NCBI GenBank assembly: GCA_002710685.1
Contig: PALD01000065.1
Span: 58,062 to 122,061, forward strand
Reading direction: 5' to 3'
Length of the DNA: 64,000 bases
Source: Cytophagaceae bacterium
GTDB taxonomy: Bacteria; Bacteroidota; Bacteroidia; Flavobacteriales; Flavobacteriaceae
This document shows, piece by piece, positions 35,931-45,820 of the stretch (position 1 is the stretch's first letter; every line of letters starts with the position of its first letter). The position numbers were made by a program, and so were the translations under genes. The notes beneath the pieces were generated by a model that saw nothing but the letters and a program-made list of their open reading frames with translations, was not told the DNA's origin and searched no databases.

Positions 35931-37628
35931 CTAATTACTATATCCTGGGTTTTGCTCTAGCACTGCTCCCGTATTCAGGTCAATCTCTGATTGTGGAATG
36001 GGGAAAATGTTTTGATGGTCCTGGATACTAAGACCAGGATTTTGTGGATTGTCATTGTACTGCCTTACACGTTCTACCAGGTTGCCCATGCGCATCAATG
36101 TAAGCATCCTCCACTCTTCGGTATATAATTCGCGTGCCCGCTCATCAAGGATAAAATCCAGGGTGACGTCGCCTGCGTCAACGGGTGTTGCGTGAGACCT
36201 GTTGCGTACCATATTGATGTCTGCTGCTGCATTACCGGGCTGATTCAATTTAAGATAGGCCTCGGCTCTTATCAAGTATGTCTCTGCCAGGCGCATGGCA
36301 TAGAGGTCTTTATGGTTAGTTCCTCCTCCTGAACGTGCAAGATCTGTATAATGATCCAGCGGTGTTGCCACCTTCATAAAATACGGGAATATATATTGTG
36401 TGGTATCTTTTAATGGACTGGTGCGTTCACCATTATACAGGGAGAAATCAATTTCCTGCCCATCATAGATTGACTCTGGGTTATCAAAGTAAAAGTGACG
36501 CTTGATGTTTGCCTCTGAGTTCCTGTCATCATCCCAGTCACCCTTCCAGATATCATAGGCCACATACGTTGTGGGGCGTGTCCAGGCCACTGGCCTTCCC
36601 AGCGTATCACTATATCCGGTAAAGCTTCCTAAATATTCTTCGCCTCTAAAGGCCTTTTTACCATCTGGCGTGTTGCCCATTCTATAATAAGCGGGGCCAA
36701 AAGAGCGCTCTCCAGAATATCGCCCCCCACCTATCACATCAGGATCGTTTTGTATGATCCAGATACCCTCTGTATTGCTGGAAAGGTTGTGGTTGTTAAG
36801 TGTAAAGAGATCAAAATAAGCATTCTCACTTCCAAATATATTAGGTTGGTTTCCAAAACGCTGGGTCATCAAGGCATATCCATAGTCATTGATCACCTTT
36901 GTTGCTGCATCCACGGCAGCTTGATTTTTGCCCTGAGCAAGATAAACATCACTCAACATATGCAATGCTGCCCCTTGTGTCACCCTTCCTGGTGCGGGTT
37001 CGGCACCCCGTATGGGCAGGTTTTCTGAACCGTAGATCAAATCTTCTTCCATCAGGTCATAAATTTGTTCTTTGGGTGCCCGCACAAAATCAGTCTTTGG
37101 CGAGGTAATGGGCTCGGTCACCAGGGGCACATCGCCGTACATGGTCACCAATATCCTGTAGCTGAATGCACGGAAGAATTTGGCTTCAGCCAAAAAACGA
37201 GCTCTTTGTGCATCATCGCTCCATGACAGGTTTTCTATACCATAGATCACCGTATTGGCTTGATAGACCAGGTCAAAAGCCATGGTCCAGTATTCGGTGG
37301 GCAAGGAAGATACCGGGGTAATTGCTGTATCCCAGTTTGACATGGTACCCCCGGCAGGATCTTCTCCAAAATAAGCTTCGTCAGTACCCAGGGCCACATA
37401 GACAAACATCTCTTTTGCATCCCGTGCACTGTACCAGTCCCTTGCGAGGCTGTACAGGCCTATCAACCCTGTTTCTACATCGGCAGGAGATTCAAAGGCA
37501 TTTGAAGCAGATATAAAATCGATGGGCACCTCTTCAAGGTCCTTCTCACAAGAGGTAATGAACAATAATCCCATGGTAAGCAAGCAAACCTGAACTGAAA
37601 ATTTGCTTATATATTTATTGATTCTCAT
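35931..37628 (-). CDS. SusD/RagB-family lipoprotein of PUL 2
   Basis: 565 aa from ATG 37628; the in-frame ATG at 37679 overlaps the susC end and lacks a signal. The chosen start gives a lipoprotein signal (LLFITSC). SusD signatures: CEKDLEEVPIDFISASNAFES, FFRAFSYRILVTMYGDVPLVTEP, RLAETYLIRAEAYLKLNQPGNAAADINMVRNRS and DERARELYTEEWRMLTLMRMGNL. It binds glycan at the surface and closes the SusC barrel encoded upstream. Confidence 0.95.
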   Translation of the reverse strand: MRINKYISKFSVQVCLLTMGLLFITSCEKDLEEVPIDFISASNAFESPADVETGLIGLYSLARDWYSARDAKEMFVYVALGTDEAYFGEDPAGGTMSNWDTAITPVSSLPTEYWTMAFDLVYQANTVIYGIENLSWSDDAQRARFLAEAKFFRAFSYRILVTMYGDVPLVTEPITSPKTDFVRAPKEQIYDLMEEDLIYGSENLPIRGAEPAPGRVTQGAALHMLSDVYLAQGKNQAAVDAATKVINDYGYALMTQRFGNQPNIFGSENAYFDLFTLNNHNLSSNTEGIWIIQNDPDVIGGGRYSGERSFGPAYYRMGNTPDGKKAFRGEEYLGSFTGYSDTLGRPVAWTRPTTYVAYDIWKGDWDDDRNSEANIKRHFYFDNPESIYDGQEIDFSLYNGERTSPLKDTTQYIFPYFMKVATPLDHYTDLARSGGGTNHKDLYAMRLAETYLIRAEAYLKLNQPGNAAADINMVRNRSHATPVDAGDVTLDFILDERARELYTEEWRMLTLMRMGNLVERVRQYNDNPQNPGLSIQDHQNIFPIPQSEIDLNTGAVLEQNPGYSN

Positions 37629-37665
37629 AATTTGAGTATTTTGTTTATAGCAGTTTTTATTTTTC

Positions 37666-40600
37666 TTAGAAATTGACATTGACCCCTAGGACAACGCTGC
37701 GAATAACCGGGCTACCCACATCTGGGTCCCATCCTGACCATTTAGTCCAGGTGTAGAGGTTCTTGCCACTGGCATATACGCGCATGGTGTTAACACCCAA
37801 GGCCTCAATAATGGTATCATCAAATTTGTAGGTCAAGGTGATATCCTGCAACCTCACAAAGCTCTTGTCTTCATAAATGCCAGGGCCTATCTTAGGACTG
37901 TAGAACATGGCAGGCGCATTGTTGACGGGATTGTCTGGTCTCCAGTAATCACGTATGGACGTCCTGTTCAAACGATAGGCATAATCCGTGCCCCCCGCAA
38001 TGATTGCGCCATTATTACTGGATATATACCGGTTGTTACCTCCTTGTATGGAGTTAAGGAAAATGTTGAGCGATATATTTTTATAGGTAAACTCGTTATT
38101 GATACTAAACCTGTAGTTAGGGTCTGTGGACCCTATGATCTTGCGGTCATCTGCCGCGGTGATCTGACCATCCCCGTTTTGATCTACAATCTTGAATTGA
38201 CCAGGATAATAACCCTCTACGATGTTGCCATTAAAGAGGTCATCTTCTTGATAGATACCATCAGTTTCATAATTATAGATGGCATAAAAGGATTCTCCCA
38301 CAAACCAGCCGTTACCTATGTCTTCAGTAACATCATCATAGAGTTTTGTGATCTCGTTGCGGTTAAGGGCAAAGGTTACCCCGGTATTCCATTGAAAATC
38401 CTTGCTCTTTATGGTTGCCCCATTAAGCGAAACCTCAATACCGTGGTTTTTCATGCCCCCAATGTTCGTCCATACGCTGGAGTTTCCTGAGATTCTGGGT
38501 ATGGCGCGTTGCACAAGTACATCAGTGGTCTTGGCCCAGTAAGCATCAATGCTACCGCCAAGCCTACCGTCCAGGATTTCAAAATCAATACCTCCGTTTG
38601 TCGATATGGTCTTTTCCCAACCCAGGTCACTGTTGCCCAGCGAACCAGAGTAGTAGCCTATGGCCGTGCTTCCGTCAAAAACGGTGCTGGTGGTGGTCAT
38701 GTTTGACTGACTGTTGTACCTACCGATACCCTGGTTACCATTAACACCGTAAGATGCCCGTAGTTTAAGATAGTTCAATGCTTTGGAATCGTTTAAAAAG
38801 GATTCTTCAGAGGCTACCCATCCCAAGGATACCGATGGGAAGTTCCCCCATTTTTTATTTGGCCCAAAGCCAGAAAAACCATCTCGCCTTATGGTACCCG
38901 TCAACATATAACGGTCTTTGAGGATATAGCTAAGACGCCCCATAAATGAACGTGTAAATTCACGGTAGCCTGATGAACTTGAGGTTTGTACCTCGGCAAC
39001 TTCCAGGGCATTATAGCCTAGTTTCTCTGAGCTGAACCCAGTACCGGTGGCGGTCGTACCTTCTCCCGTCAACTCTTCTTCACTATGCAAAAGAGTGACG
39101 TCAAAGCGGTGATCCCCAAAAGTTCTGTTATAGGTAATGATGTTGTTCCATAACCATTTTTCCTCTTTCGAGTTTGTTTTATACCCATATCCATCCTTCT
39201 TGGAGCCTTCTGCCTCGTTTTTGGGATAGTATCTGTAGGTGTGCCCGTTATAGAAATTCTTAGAGTAATCCACCTCATACTTAAGACCTTCTACAAAAGG
39301 AATATCAAAATAGCCCTTGAATACCAAGCGCAGGTCTTGTGCGATGTTATCATCTTGTATCAAGGTGTTCCCTAAAGGATGATATGCAGCAGATTCTTCC
39401 GCGATAAACGGAGGGTAGCCTCCATCTTCATTGTATTTATTGCCCAGCGGACTGGCCTCCATGGCGCTGCTAAGTGAGGCTTCTACACCTGAGTAGTCCC
39501 TATTGGTAAATTGTGGGGCAAACTCCAGCTTCATCCAATCTGTAAGCTGATACTGGAATTTTCCAAAAACGGTCATCCTTTTAAACTTGTCATTGACGAT
39601 GATACCGTCTTGGTCAGTAAGTGATGAAGAAAGGTAATAGTTGGTTTTATCTGAATTTCCCGAAATACTAAAATTATAGGATTGCACGGGTGCGGTCCTA
39701 AAGATCTCGTCCATCCAGTTGATCTCGTTTCCATTCAGGTAGTTTTGACGTTCTTCTTCGGTGCGCAGGTAAGAGGCCACAACGTCCTTATCTGTCACGT
39801 CAGGTCTTACGGGCCTACCATCTGCACTCGTGGGGTTAGTATCATACCAGTCATACAGGTCTTGTTGATAATAGTAATCTACCAGGCGCACGGCATATTG
39901 ATCGCCGTTCATTACCTGGGTGCGTGGGGTATCCATTAGGTCTTGAATACCGCCATATACATTAAAGTTAAAAGTAGGCTTGTCAGATTTACCCTTTTTA
40001 CTGGTAATCACGATGACGCCGTTAGCAGAACGTGAACCGTAAACGGCTGCCGCACTTGCGTCTTTAAGGACGTCGATAGAGGCAATATCATTGATGTTAA
40101 AATCAGCGATAGAACCGTTATAGATCATTCCGTCAAGGACGATAAGGGGATAGTCACTGGCAGAAAGCGAGGTTTTACCCCGTATGGACAACCCCCCGGA
40201 AGAACCCGCGGTGGAGCCGCTGCTTGCGTTAAGCCCTGGGGCCATACCTTGTAGCGCCTGTACAATATTAGTGTTGGCCGAGTTCTCTGCACCCTCCAGC
40301 TCCAGGTGGGCGATAGACCCTGTTAAATCCTTCTTTTTCTGGGTACCATAGCCCACAACCACCACGGCATCCAGTTCACTGATGTTTTCATCAAGGGTTA
40401 TGGTGACCGGTGTCCCGGCCCGTACTTCTTGTTCAATGGTAGTAAAACCTATATAGGAAAACACAAGGGTCACCGTCTCTGCATTCACGGTTAGTGAAAA
40501 CTTGCCATCAAAGTCTGATATGGTCCCGTTAGAACTATCTTTTTGCTGGATGCTCGCCCCAGGGATGGGCATACCATTATCATCGAGTATAGATCCTGTA

Positions 40601-41013
40601 ATGGTATAGGTCTGTATTCCCGGCTTCTGTGGGGGCGGGGGCGGTATGGCCTCATCCGGTTGTAGGAGGATGTTCCTTCCATTTACGGTAAAGGTGGTCC
40701 CCGTATTCTTCAGGATCTTGTTAAGGATTTTCTTTATCCTCAGGTTTTCTCCAGAGATGGAAACCTTTTGACCAAGATCAAGAATACCGGACTTGAACGT
40801 GAACTTAAACTCACTCTCTGACTCGATTTGATCAATAAGCTCTGAGAGCGTGACATTTGTGGCATCAAGATCTAGTTTCTTCCGCTGGGCATAGGTGTCA
40901 TTTGCCTTCATTCCCAGGGTGGCCACAAACATGAACAACAAGAAGATTCTCATTTTTAGATTAAAATTCAATAAGGAGTTCGTGCTTCTCGAACAATTAA
41001 GAAGTATTTTCAT
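37666..41013 (-). CDS. SusC-family TonB-dependent transducer with N-terminal STN domain
   Basis: 1115 aa. The extended N-terminus with MRIFLLFMFVATLGMKANDTYAQ is usual for flavobacterial members. An STN (secretin/TonB short N-terminal) domain covers about 45-125 (LDLDATNVTLSELIDQIESE, FTVNGRNILLQPDE), then a PPPPP linker, a carboxypeptidase-regulatory-like domain (ITGSILDDNGMPIPGASI), a plug (DAVVVVGYGTQKKKDLTGSI, IDVLKDASAAAVYGSRSANG) and the barrel. The STN domain should contact the FecR protein encoded just upstream and so signal glycan uptake to the ECF sigma factor. Confidence 0.96.
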   Translation of the reverse strand: MKILLNCSRSTNSLLNFNLKMRIFLLFMFVATLGMKANDTYAQRKKLDLDATNVTLSELIDQIESESEFKFTFKSGILDLGQKVSISGENLRIKKILNKILKNTGTTFTVNGRNILLQPDEAIPPPPPQKPGIQTYTITGSILDDNGMPIPGASIQQKDSSNGTISDFDGKFSLTVNAETVTLVFSYIGFTTIEQEVRAGTPVTITLDENISELDAVVVVGYGTQKKKDLTGSIAHLELEGAENSANTNIVQALQGMAPGLNASSGSTAGSSGGLSIRGKTSLSASDYPLIVLDGMIYNGSIADFNINDIASIDVLKDASAAAVYGSRSANGVIVITSKKGKSDKPTFNFNVYGGIQDLMDTPRTQVMNGDQYAVRLVDYYYQQDLYDWYDTNPTSADGRPVRPDVTDKDVVASYLRTEEERQNYLNGNEINWMDEIFRTAPVQSYNFSISGNSDKTNYYLSSSLTDQDGIIVNDKFKRMTVFGKFQYQLTDWMKLEFAPQFTNRDYSGVEASLSSAMEASPLGNKYNEDGGYPPFIAEESAAYHPLGNTLIQDDNIAQDLRLVFKGYFDIPFVEGLKYEVDYSKNFYNGHTYRYYPKNEAEGSKKDGYGYKTNSKEEKWLWNNIITYNRTFGDHRFDVTLLHSEEELTGEGTTATGTGFSSEKLGYNALEVAEVQTSSSSGYREFTRSFMGRLSYILKDRYMLTGTIRRDGFSGFGPNKKWGNFPSVSLGWVASEESFLNDSKALNYLKLRASYGVNGNQGIGRYNSQSNMTTTSTVFDGSTAIGYYSGSLGNSDLGWEKTISTNGGIDFEILDGRLGGSIDAYWAKTTDVLVQRAIPRISGNSSVWTNIGGMKNHGIEVSLNGATIKSKDFQWNTGVTFALNRNEITKLYDDVTEDIGNGWFVGESFYAIYNYETDGIYQEDDLFNGNIVEGYYPGQFKIVDQNGDGQITAADDRKIIGSTDPNYRFSINNEFTYKNISLNIFLNSIQGGNNRYISSNNGAIIAGGTDYAYRLNRTSIRDYWRPDNPVNNAPAMFYSPKIGPGIYEDKSFVRLQDITLTYKFDDTIIEALGVNTMRVYASGKNLYTWTKWSGWDPDVGSPVIRSVVLGVNVNF

Positions 41014-41062
41014 TACTTTTATGATTGAGTAGTTTTACAAAACAGGTTTAATTACTTTCTAT

Positions 41063-41098
41063 AATCGGGAGATGCGCCAACATTGTCCCGATTTTTTT
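41063..41098. promoter_or_regulatory. Hairpin between fecR and susC of PUL 2
   Basis: AATCGGGA and TCCCGATT pair exactly around a 15-base loop. The T-run is on the plus-strand side, so for the leftward genes the stem lacks a terminator tail. It may protect or process the mRNA between the anti-sigma gene and susC, or stop antisense transcription. Confidence 0.45.
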
Positions 41099-41108
41099 AT
41101 TGTAGCTA

Positions 41109-42287
41109 TTAACTCATGGTATCGGTTTTTGATTTTAGATTGATTAAAATATTGGTGTTGTCTATAATTTTAAAGTCAAAAGGATGGATGGCCTGCAGGG
41201 TCAGCAGTACCTCACGTATGCTCTCGTTTTTAAAATCTATGTTTGTATTGAGCCGTACCTCGTCATAGGTATGGGCTTCAGGAAGCTGCAAGTCTACATT
41301 GTAGGTACGTTCCAGGCTTTCAAATATGTGGGACAGCGAACTGTTTCTAAAAATCAAACGGCCGGAAAGCCAGGAGGTATAATATTCGGTATTCACTTCT
41401 TCATCACGTATGCTCCCGGTATGCCTATCATAAATGGCCATGTTGCCCGGGGTTAACATAAAGCCTGACCGTGCTTGCACCGCGTCCCGGGTAAGTTCTA
41501 CCGAGCCTTCTACGAGCACTATTTCGGCATGGTTATCCTCTGTATAGGTTGACACGTTGAATGCCGTGCCCAGCACCTTGATATCCAAATCGTTGTTATT
41601 GACGATAAAGGGATGCCTGCTATCTTTGGAGACTTCAAAAAACCCTTCTCCCTGGAGGAACACGTCCCGGGTTTCTTTCCCTGTAAAGGAAACGGGAAAC
41701 CTCAACGATGAACCTGCATTGAGGTGCACGGTGGACTTATCGCTGAGCATGACCTTAAACCTTTTGCCGTAAGGCACACGCAGTTCATTATACGCTTGTG
41801 CCCCATCAGTAGGTGCCGCATCATATACAAGGCCCGCGGGAAGCTGGTTGCACACGAGCTGCCCCGCCTTATCATGAACCTGTGAGGTTACTGAGTCATT
41901 GAGCACCACGATCCTGCCATCAGCTAACCGCAATGTGATCTCATCTTTATATTGAGCCATATCCACTATCCTTTCGGGCTTCTTGCCCAAAAGGTCCTGG
42001 TAGTTGATAACACCTATGAGCAACAGCACGATGGCGGCCGCACTTATGACGCGTAGGGTATTGTTGCGCATGGTCTTGCGCCGTTGCTTGTCATGAACGT
42101 TTATGGTTTGCCTGATACGCTTGATCAAGCGTACGCGCGTGGCCTCTTTTTCATCAAGGTCCCAGGATGCGATAAGGTTCTTTACCTGGACGTGTTTGCA
42201 AAAGTCATGGAGCACTTGGAGCTCTTCTTTTGAGCACGTGCCTTTTTCATGCTTTTGCAATAGCGTTCTAAAGTATTTTTCAGTCAT
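41109..42287 (-). CDS. FecR-family anti-sigma factor
   Basis: 392 aa. The first about 75 residues (cytoplasmic, with the zinc-finger-less sigma-binding region) precede a single membrane helix (LRVISAAAIVLLLIGVINY). The periplasmic part is a FecR domain (YNELRVPYGKRFKVMLSDKSTVHLNAGSSLRFP, FLQGEGFFEVSKDSRHPF, VLGTAFNVSTY, ILVEGSVEL) and a C-terminal DUF4974/STN-like domain (LSHIFESLERTYNVDLQLPE, ILINLK). It holds the sigma factor until the SusC STN domain signals. It lies between the sigma gene and susC. Confidence 0.95.
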   Translation of the reverse strand: MTEKYFRTLLQKHEKGTCSKEELQVLHDFCKHVQVKNLIASWDLDEKEATRVRLIKRIRQTINVHDKQRRKTMRNNTLRVISAAAIVLLLIGVINYQDLLGKKPERIVDMAQYKDEITLRLADGRIVVLNDSVTSQVHDKAGQLVCNQLPAGLVYDAAPTDGAQAYNELRVPYGKRFKVMLSDKSTVHLNAGSSLRFPVSFTGKETRDVFLQGEGFFEVSKDSRHPFIVNNNDLDIKVLGTAFNVSTYTEDNHAEIVLVEGSVELTRDAVQARSGFMLTPGNMAIYDRHTGSIRDEEVNTEYYTSWLSGRLIFRNSSLSHIFESLERTYNVDLQLPEAHTYDEVRLNTNIDFKNESIREVLLTLQAIHPFDFKIIDNTNILINLKSKTDTMS

Positions 42288-42411
42288 GCAATGATACTGT
42301 TATACTTCTAAGACGCTCAAGACAGCGTGTACGCACACACAAAGAGTGATAAAATTTATGTTTTTTTTAAGAACCCCAGTAAATATGCCCGCTTACGCGA
42401 AATATTTTTTT

Positions 42412-42969
42412 TTAAAAAAAGAAGAAAAAATTACTCAGGGACTGTCTTAGGTGCTTCAGTGCCCTGTGCAGTTGATTCTCTACGGTGCGCTGGGAGATGT
42501 TGAAATGATCAGCAATTTCTGCATTTGAATATTCATCATACCTACTCATAAAGAAGATATCCTTGCAACGCTGGGGCAATTGGCCTACCGCGTCCTTGAT
42601 CTTTTTATTGAGGTCCAGGCCGGCAAACTCTTCTTCTACCTGTGGAGGTAGGGTGAGGTTCTCGATGATTTCCTTATCAAGATCGGTAAGCTTTACCCGG
42701 CGCAGGTAAGAGATGGCCTTGTTGCGCGTGGCGATAAATAGGTATGCCCTGGCACTCTTGATCTTTGATTTTTTACGGTTTACCCAAAGGTTGACAAACA
42801 CTTCGTGCAAAACATCTTCGGTAGCGGCCTCATCATGGAGTATATTAAGGCAGTAGGGAAACAATAACGGCCAGTAACTTTCGTATAATTCGTTAAAAGC
42901 AAGCTCATTTCCCTTTTCAATAAGGGAAATCAATTGGGTATCTGAGAGTTTGTCGCCTTTATGGATCAT
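42412..42969 (-). CDS. ECF RNA polymerase sigma factor of PUL 2
   Basis: 185 aa. Region 2 is ELAFNELYESYWPLLFPYCLNILHDEAATEDVLHEVFVNLW and region 4 is AVGQLPQRCKDIFFMSRYDEYSNAEIADHFNISQRTVENQLHRALKHL, the form common in Bacteroidota SusC/FecR loci. It would activate PUL 2 once FecR releases it. The last codons read N-F-F-F-F-F-stop because the gene ends in a T-rich homopolymer that continues into an A-run, so length errors there would change the C-terminus but not the core. Confidence 0.95.
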   Translation of the reverse strand: MIHKGDKLSDTQLISLIEKGNELAFNELYESYWPLLFPYCLNILHDEAATEDVLHEVFVNLWVNRKKSKIKSARAYLFIATRNKAISYLRRVKLTDLDKEIIENLTLPPQVEEEFAGLDLNKKIKDAVGQLPQRCKDIFFMSRYDEYSNAEIADHFNISQRTVENQLHRALKHLRQSLSNFFFFF

Positions 42970-43109
42970 ACTGAAATCTGGTCACAAATTAAATCACGGC
43001 AGTATGGGGAACGTTAAGAGATAATTATTTGTTTATGAAATGTTAGCGTGCGTTAAAAATAGAATTAATATTATCGAATATATATTTAATTTAATAAATA
43101 TTTAAAAAT

Positions 43110-43140
43110 TTTGTGAATTATCGGGCATTAGATTCACAAA
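43110..43140 (-). promoter_or_regulatory. Inverted repeat upstream of the PUL 2 sigma gene
   Basis: Exact 9-bp arms TTTGTGAAT and ATTCACAAA with a 13-base loop lie about 140 bases before the sigma start codon. It could be an operator for an outside regulator of the relay. Confidence 0.4.
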
Positions 43141-43271
43141 CCGTCAGAAGAAGATATATAGTACAGGGTGCTTCTAAATTACTGGATACGTCATATAACC
43201 AGGGTACAGCATACCTACTTCTCCCCCTTTCGGTTGCGGTCAACGCATATTTTGATAAACAGTGACCCCTT

Positions 43272-43319
43272 GTTATCAAGTGATAGTCTTAAAAGGGTAT
43301 GCCTAGATAGGTGGATAAC
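43272..43319 (+). repeat. 48-bp dispersed repeat, copy 1
   Basis: Identical at 47 of 48 positions to 51771-51818, same orientation. It starts GTTATCAAGTGATAG and ends AGGTGGATAAC; the two ends are an imperfect inverted repeat (GTTATC/GATAAC). The only difference is A versus T about 20 bases in. Confidence 0.9.
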
Positions 43320-43340
43320 AGAAAAACCATGACATTAAAT

Positions 43341-43375
43341 AAAAAAACCGAATCCTAAAGAAAGGGTTCGGTTTT
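43341..43375 (-). terminator. Terminator of the catalase gene
   Basis: On the minus strand AACCGAACCCT pairs with AGGATTCGGTT (one mismatch) and is followed by seven T. Confidence 0.85.
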
Positions 43376-43398
43376 GTAGATTGGGGATGTACGCACTA

Positions 43399-45540
43399 TC
43401 ATACAGGAATACCTGCAACTGCTTTCATCCTGTCCCAGTTTCTGTGCTTGGCGATAGCCTGTATAAAATCAGCAGGCTTTCCATTTATAAAAATTGCCTT
43501 GTCATCTTCATAGTCTTTTATATAGCTGTTTTTCAAGAGGTCTTCTCCCGCACCTGTAACAGCAATGGCCTTACAATGCTTATAGGCCTCATTCACAAAC
43601 TTGCCATACTTACCATTAGTGCTCAATATCTTGATTGACTTTTCTCCTCCCGGGATAAAAAGGGCATCAAAGAGTACACTCTCTGTAGTTGCAACGGCGG
43701 CGTCCACGGTATGCTCCATACCTTCATCACATGTTATGGTGCCCCCATGTGGTGCAACGATTTTTACCATGGCACCAGCTTTTTCCAGGGCTTGCTTAAA
43801 GGGTTTGAAGGATTGCATACTAAAACCGTTAGCCGCCAGGATGGCTATCTGCCGTGTGGCTATACTATCAAATTTGGTTGTGGCCTGGCTCAGTGCTTTG
43901 TCTTTCTCCAGATAATTTTTTTTCGCCTTGGGCTGAAATTTCTCCGCCTTGGCATCTGCTCCTATTGATTGGTTTATGGGGCGTTCTATGTTCTTGGGGA
44001 TGTCCATGCCCAACCCATCAGCAACCTTGCTGGCTAGGTCCTCATCAATCTGCTTGATCAACCATAACATGCGTTCCTGGATATGTTTATGGTTACACTT
44101 GCCCAGTTCAAAGGTATAAGCATCTGCTACATGCTGCTGTTCCCAGGGGGCCAAGCTTCTATAGAATAGCGCTGGTTGCGAAAAGTGGTCACTAAAGCTC
44201 TCGCTGCGTGATCGTATCTTCTTGGCATCTATGCGCTCCTCATAATGGGCAAATCCTCCTTCGGCCATCTTGGAGAGGTGTGGGCATCCCCCTGTAAGAG
44301 TATTGGGAAAATATGCCGTTTGTCCTTGTGGTATTTCGGTCTGCATGTGTCCATCCCGTTGATTGTTATGTGATGGTACCACGGGCCTATTGATGGGAAT
44401 TTGATGAAAGTTGGGACTTCCCAAACGTGACAACTGGGTATCCCTATATGAAAACAGCCGTCCCTGTAATAGGGGGTCATTCGTAAAATCAATACCGGGC
44501 ACAATGTGACCTGGTAAAAATGCCACTTGTTCCGTCTCTGCAAAAAAGTTATCTGGATTTTTGTTCAGGGTCATCTTGCCTATGATTTCCACAGGTACCA
44601 TTTCTTCCGGGATAAGTTTGGTGGGGTCTAGCAGGTCAAAGTCGTATTTGTGCTCATCTTCTTCTGGCACTACCTGAACACCAAATTCCCACTCTGGGTA
44701 TTGCCCCGCTTCGATGGCATCCCACAGGTCACGCCGATGAAAGTCACTATCAGCACCATTGATTTTTACGGCTTCATCCCAAGTAACGGAATGTACGCCC
44801 AGCATGGGTTTCCAGTGAAACTTGACAAAGTGGGATTTGCCTTCCTTGTTGATCAAGCGAAAGGTATGTATCCCAAACCCTTCCATCATGCGGTAACTAC
44901 GTGGGATGGCCCTGTCACTCATTGCCCATATATGATTGTGTAGGGTTTCTGTCGCATGGCTCACAAAGTCATAAAAAGTATCGTGGGCAGAGGCTGCTTG
45001 TGGAATTTCCTTGTTGGGTTCAGGCTTGACCGAGTGTATCAGGTCAGGGAATTTCATGGCATCCTGTATAAAAAATATGGGCATGTTGTTGCCTACCAGG
45101 TCCCACGTACCTTCTTCAGTATAGAACTTCACGGCAAAGCCGCGCACATCCCGGGCAAGGTCAGGGGATCCCTTTGATCCTGCTACGGTAGAAAACCTTA
45201 CAAACACGGGGGTTTTTCGGGCAGTATCGTTAAAGATTCCAGCCTTGCTGTATTTCCCGATACTCTTGTAAAGTTCAAAATAACCATGGGCGGCACTCCC
45301 ACGGGCATGGACTATGCGCTCGGGTATGCGCTCATGGTCAAAACTGGTAATCTTTTCGCGAAGCAAAAAATCTTCAAGCAAGGTTGAACCCCGTTCGCCA
45401 GACTTAAGTGAATTATTTGTGTCATTTACCTTGAGACCTTGGTTTGTAGTGAGCGGCTGGTCTTTATAGGCTTTTGTACTGTGGGATAATTGCTCAATTT
45501 TCTTGGTCCCCTTATCTGGGGTTTTTGATTGCTTGGTCAT
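43399..45540 (-). CDS. katE: Large-subunit (HPII-type) monofunctional haem catalase
   Basis: 713 aa, as expected for clade 2 catalases. [20 protein letters not shown] carries the catalytic histidine (H78); [28 protein letters not shown] and [10 protein letters not shown] are core signatures; [15 protein letters not shown] gives the haem-ligand tyrosine. From about residue 560 a flavodoxin/DJ-1-like (GATase-1-like) C-terminal domain follows ([36 protein letters not shown]). The enzyme breaks down hydrogen peroxide. It is divergent from the Ku-LigD genes across 280 bases, consistent with a stress-response grouping. Confidence 0.96.
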   Translation of the reverse strand: MTKQSKTPDKGTKKIEQLSHSTKAYKDQPLTTNQGLKVNDTNNSLKSGERGSTLLEDFLLREKITSFDHERIPERIVHARGSAAHGYFELYKSIGKYSKAGIFNDTARKTPVFVRFSTVAGSKGSPDLARDVRGFAVKFYTEEGTWDLVGNNMPIFFIQDAMKFPDLIHSVKPEPNKEIPQAASAHDTFYDFVSHATETLHNHIWAMSDRAIPRSYRMMEGFGIHTFRLINKEGKSHFVKFHWKPMLGVHSVTWDEAVKINGADSDFHRRDLWDAIEAGQYPEWEFGVQVVPEEDEHKYDFDLLDPTKLIPEEMVPVEIIGKMTLNKNPDNFFAETEQVAFLPGHIVPGIDFTNDPLLQGRLFSYRDTQLSRLGSPNFHQIPINRPVVPSHNNQRDGHMQTEIPQGQTAYFPNTLTGGCPHLSKMAEGGFAHYEERIDAKKIRSRSESFSDHFSQPALFYRSLAPWEQQHVADAYTFELGKCNHKHIQERMLWLIKQIDEDLASKVADGLGMDIPKNIERPINQSIGADAKAEKFQPKAKKNYLEKDKALSQATTKFDSIATRQIAILAANGFSMQSFKPFKQALEKAGAMVKIVAPHGGTITCDEGMEHTVDAAVATTESVLFDALFIPGGEKSIKILSTNGKYGKFVNEAYKHCKAIAVTGAGEDLLKNSYIKDYEDDKAIFINGKPADFIQAIAKHRNWDRMKAVAGIPV

Positions 45541-45820
45541 AGGTGTTGAAACGTTTTTTGTTAGTTGTTACTAAAATTAAGGAACGGGAGATTCAACTAT
45601 GAAAAAGAAAGGTTAAAGTATTTCTTTCAATAGATTAAAATAATCTTAAATAATATACCTGATGCGGTAAATCATTTAATTTTATAAGAACAAAGTAACC
45701 TGAAACATGCAACAAAGGGGTTAAGCCCCTCATTTCACATTGCTTAACGTATCCACAACATTTTCTTAAGTCATATTTGAGTTACTTTTAGTTAAAACCA
45801 ATCAATCATAATTTTCAATC

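Larger units (their letters stand above)
42970..43398. other. Intergenic region between sigma gene and catalase gene
   Basis: No gene in 429 bases. Reading rightward from the sigma gene: an AT-rich stretch, an inverted repeat TTTGTGAAT-N13-ATTCACAAA (43110-43140), an unremarkable segment, a 48-bp repeat element (43272-43319) and the catalase terminator. Confidence 0.7.

Noticed and set aside
37629..37679. Upstream start of the PUL 2 SusD at 37679.
   Set aside because: It overlaps the end of susC and adds a polar segment before the lipoprotein signal; ATG 37628 gives the usual SusD N-terminus.
45716..45730. AGGGGTTAAGCCCCT hairpin between catalase and ku genes as a terminator.
   Set aside because: The loop is only four bases, no T-run follows on either strand, and it lies between divergent genes where no terminator is needed.
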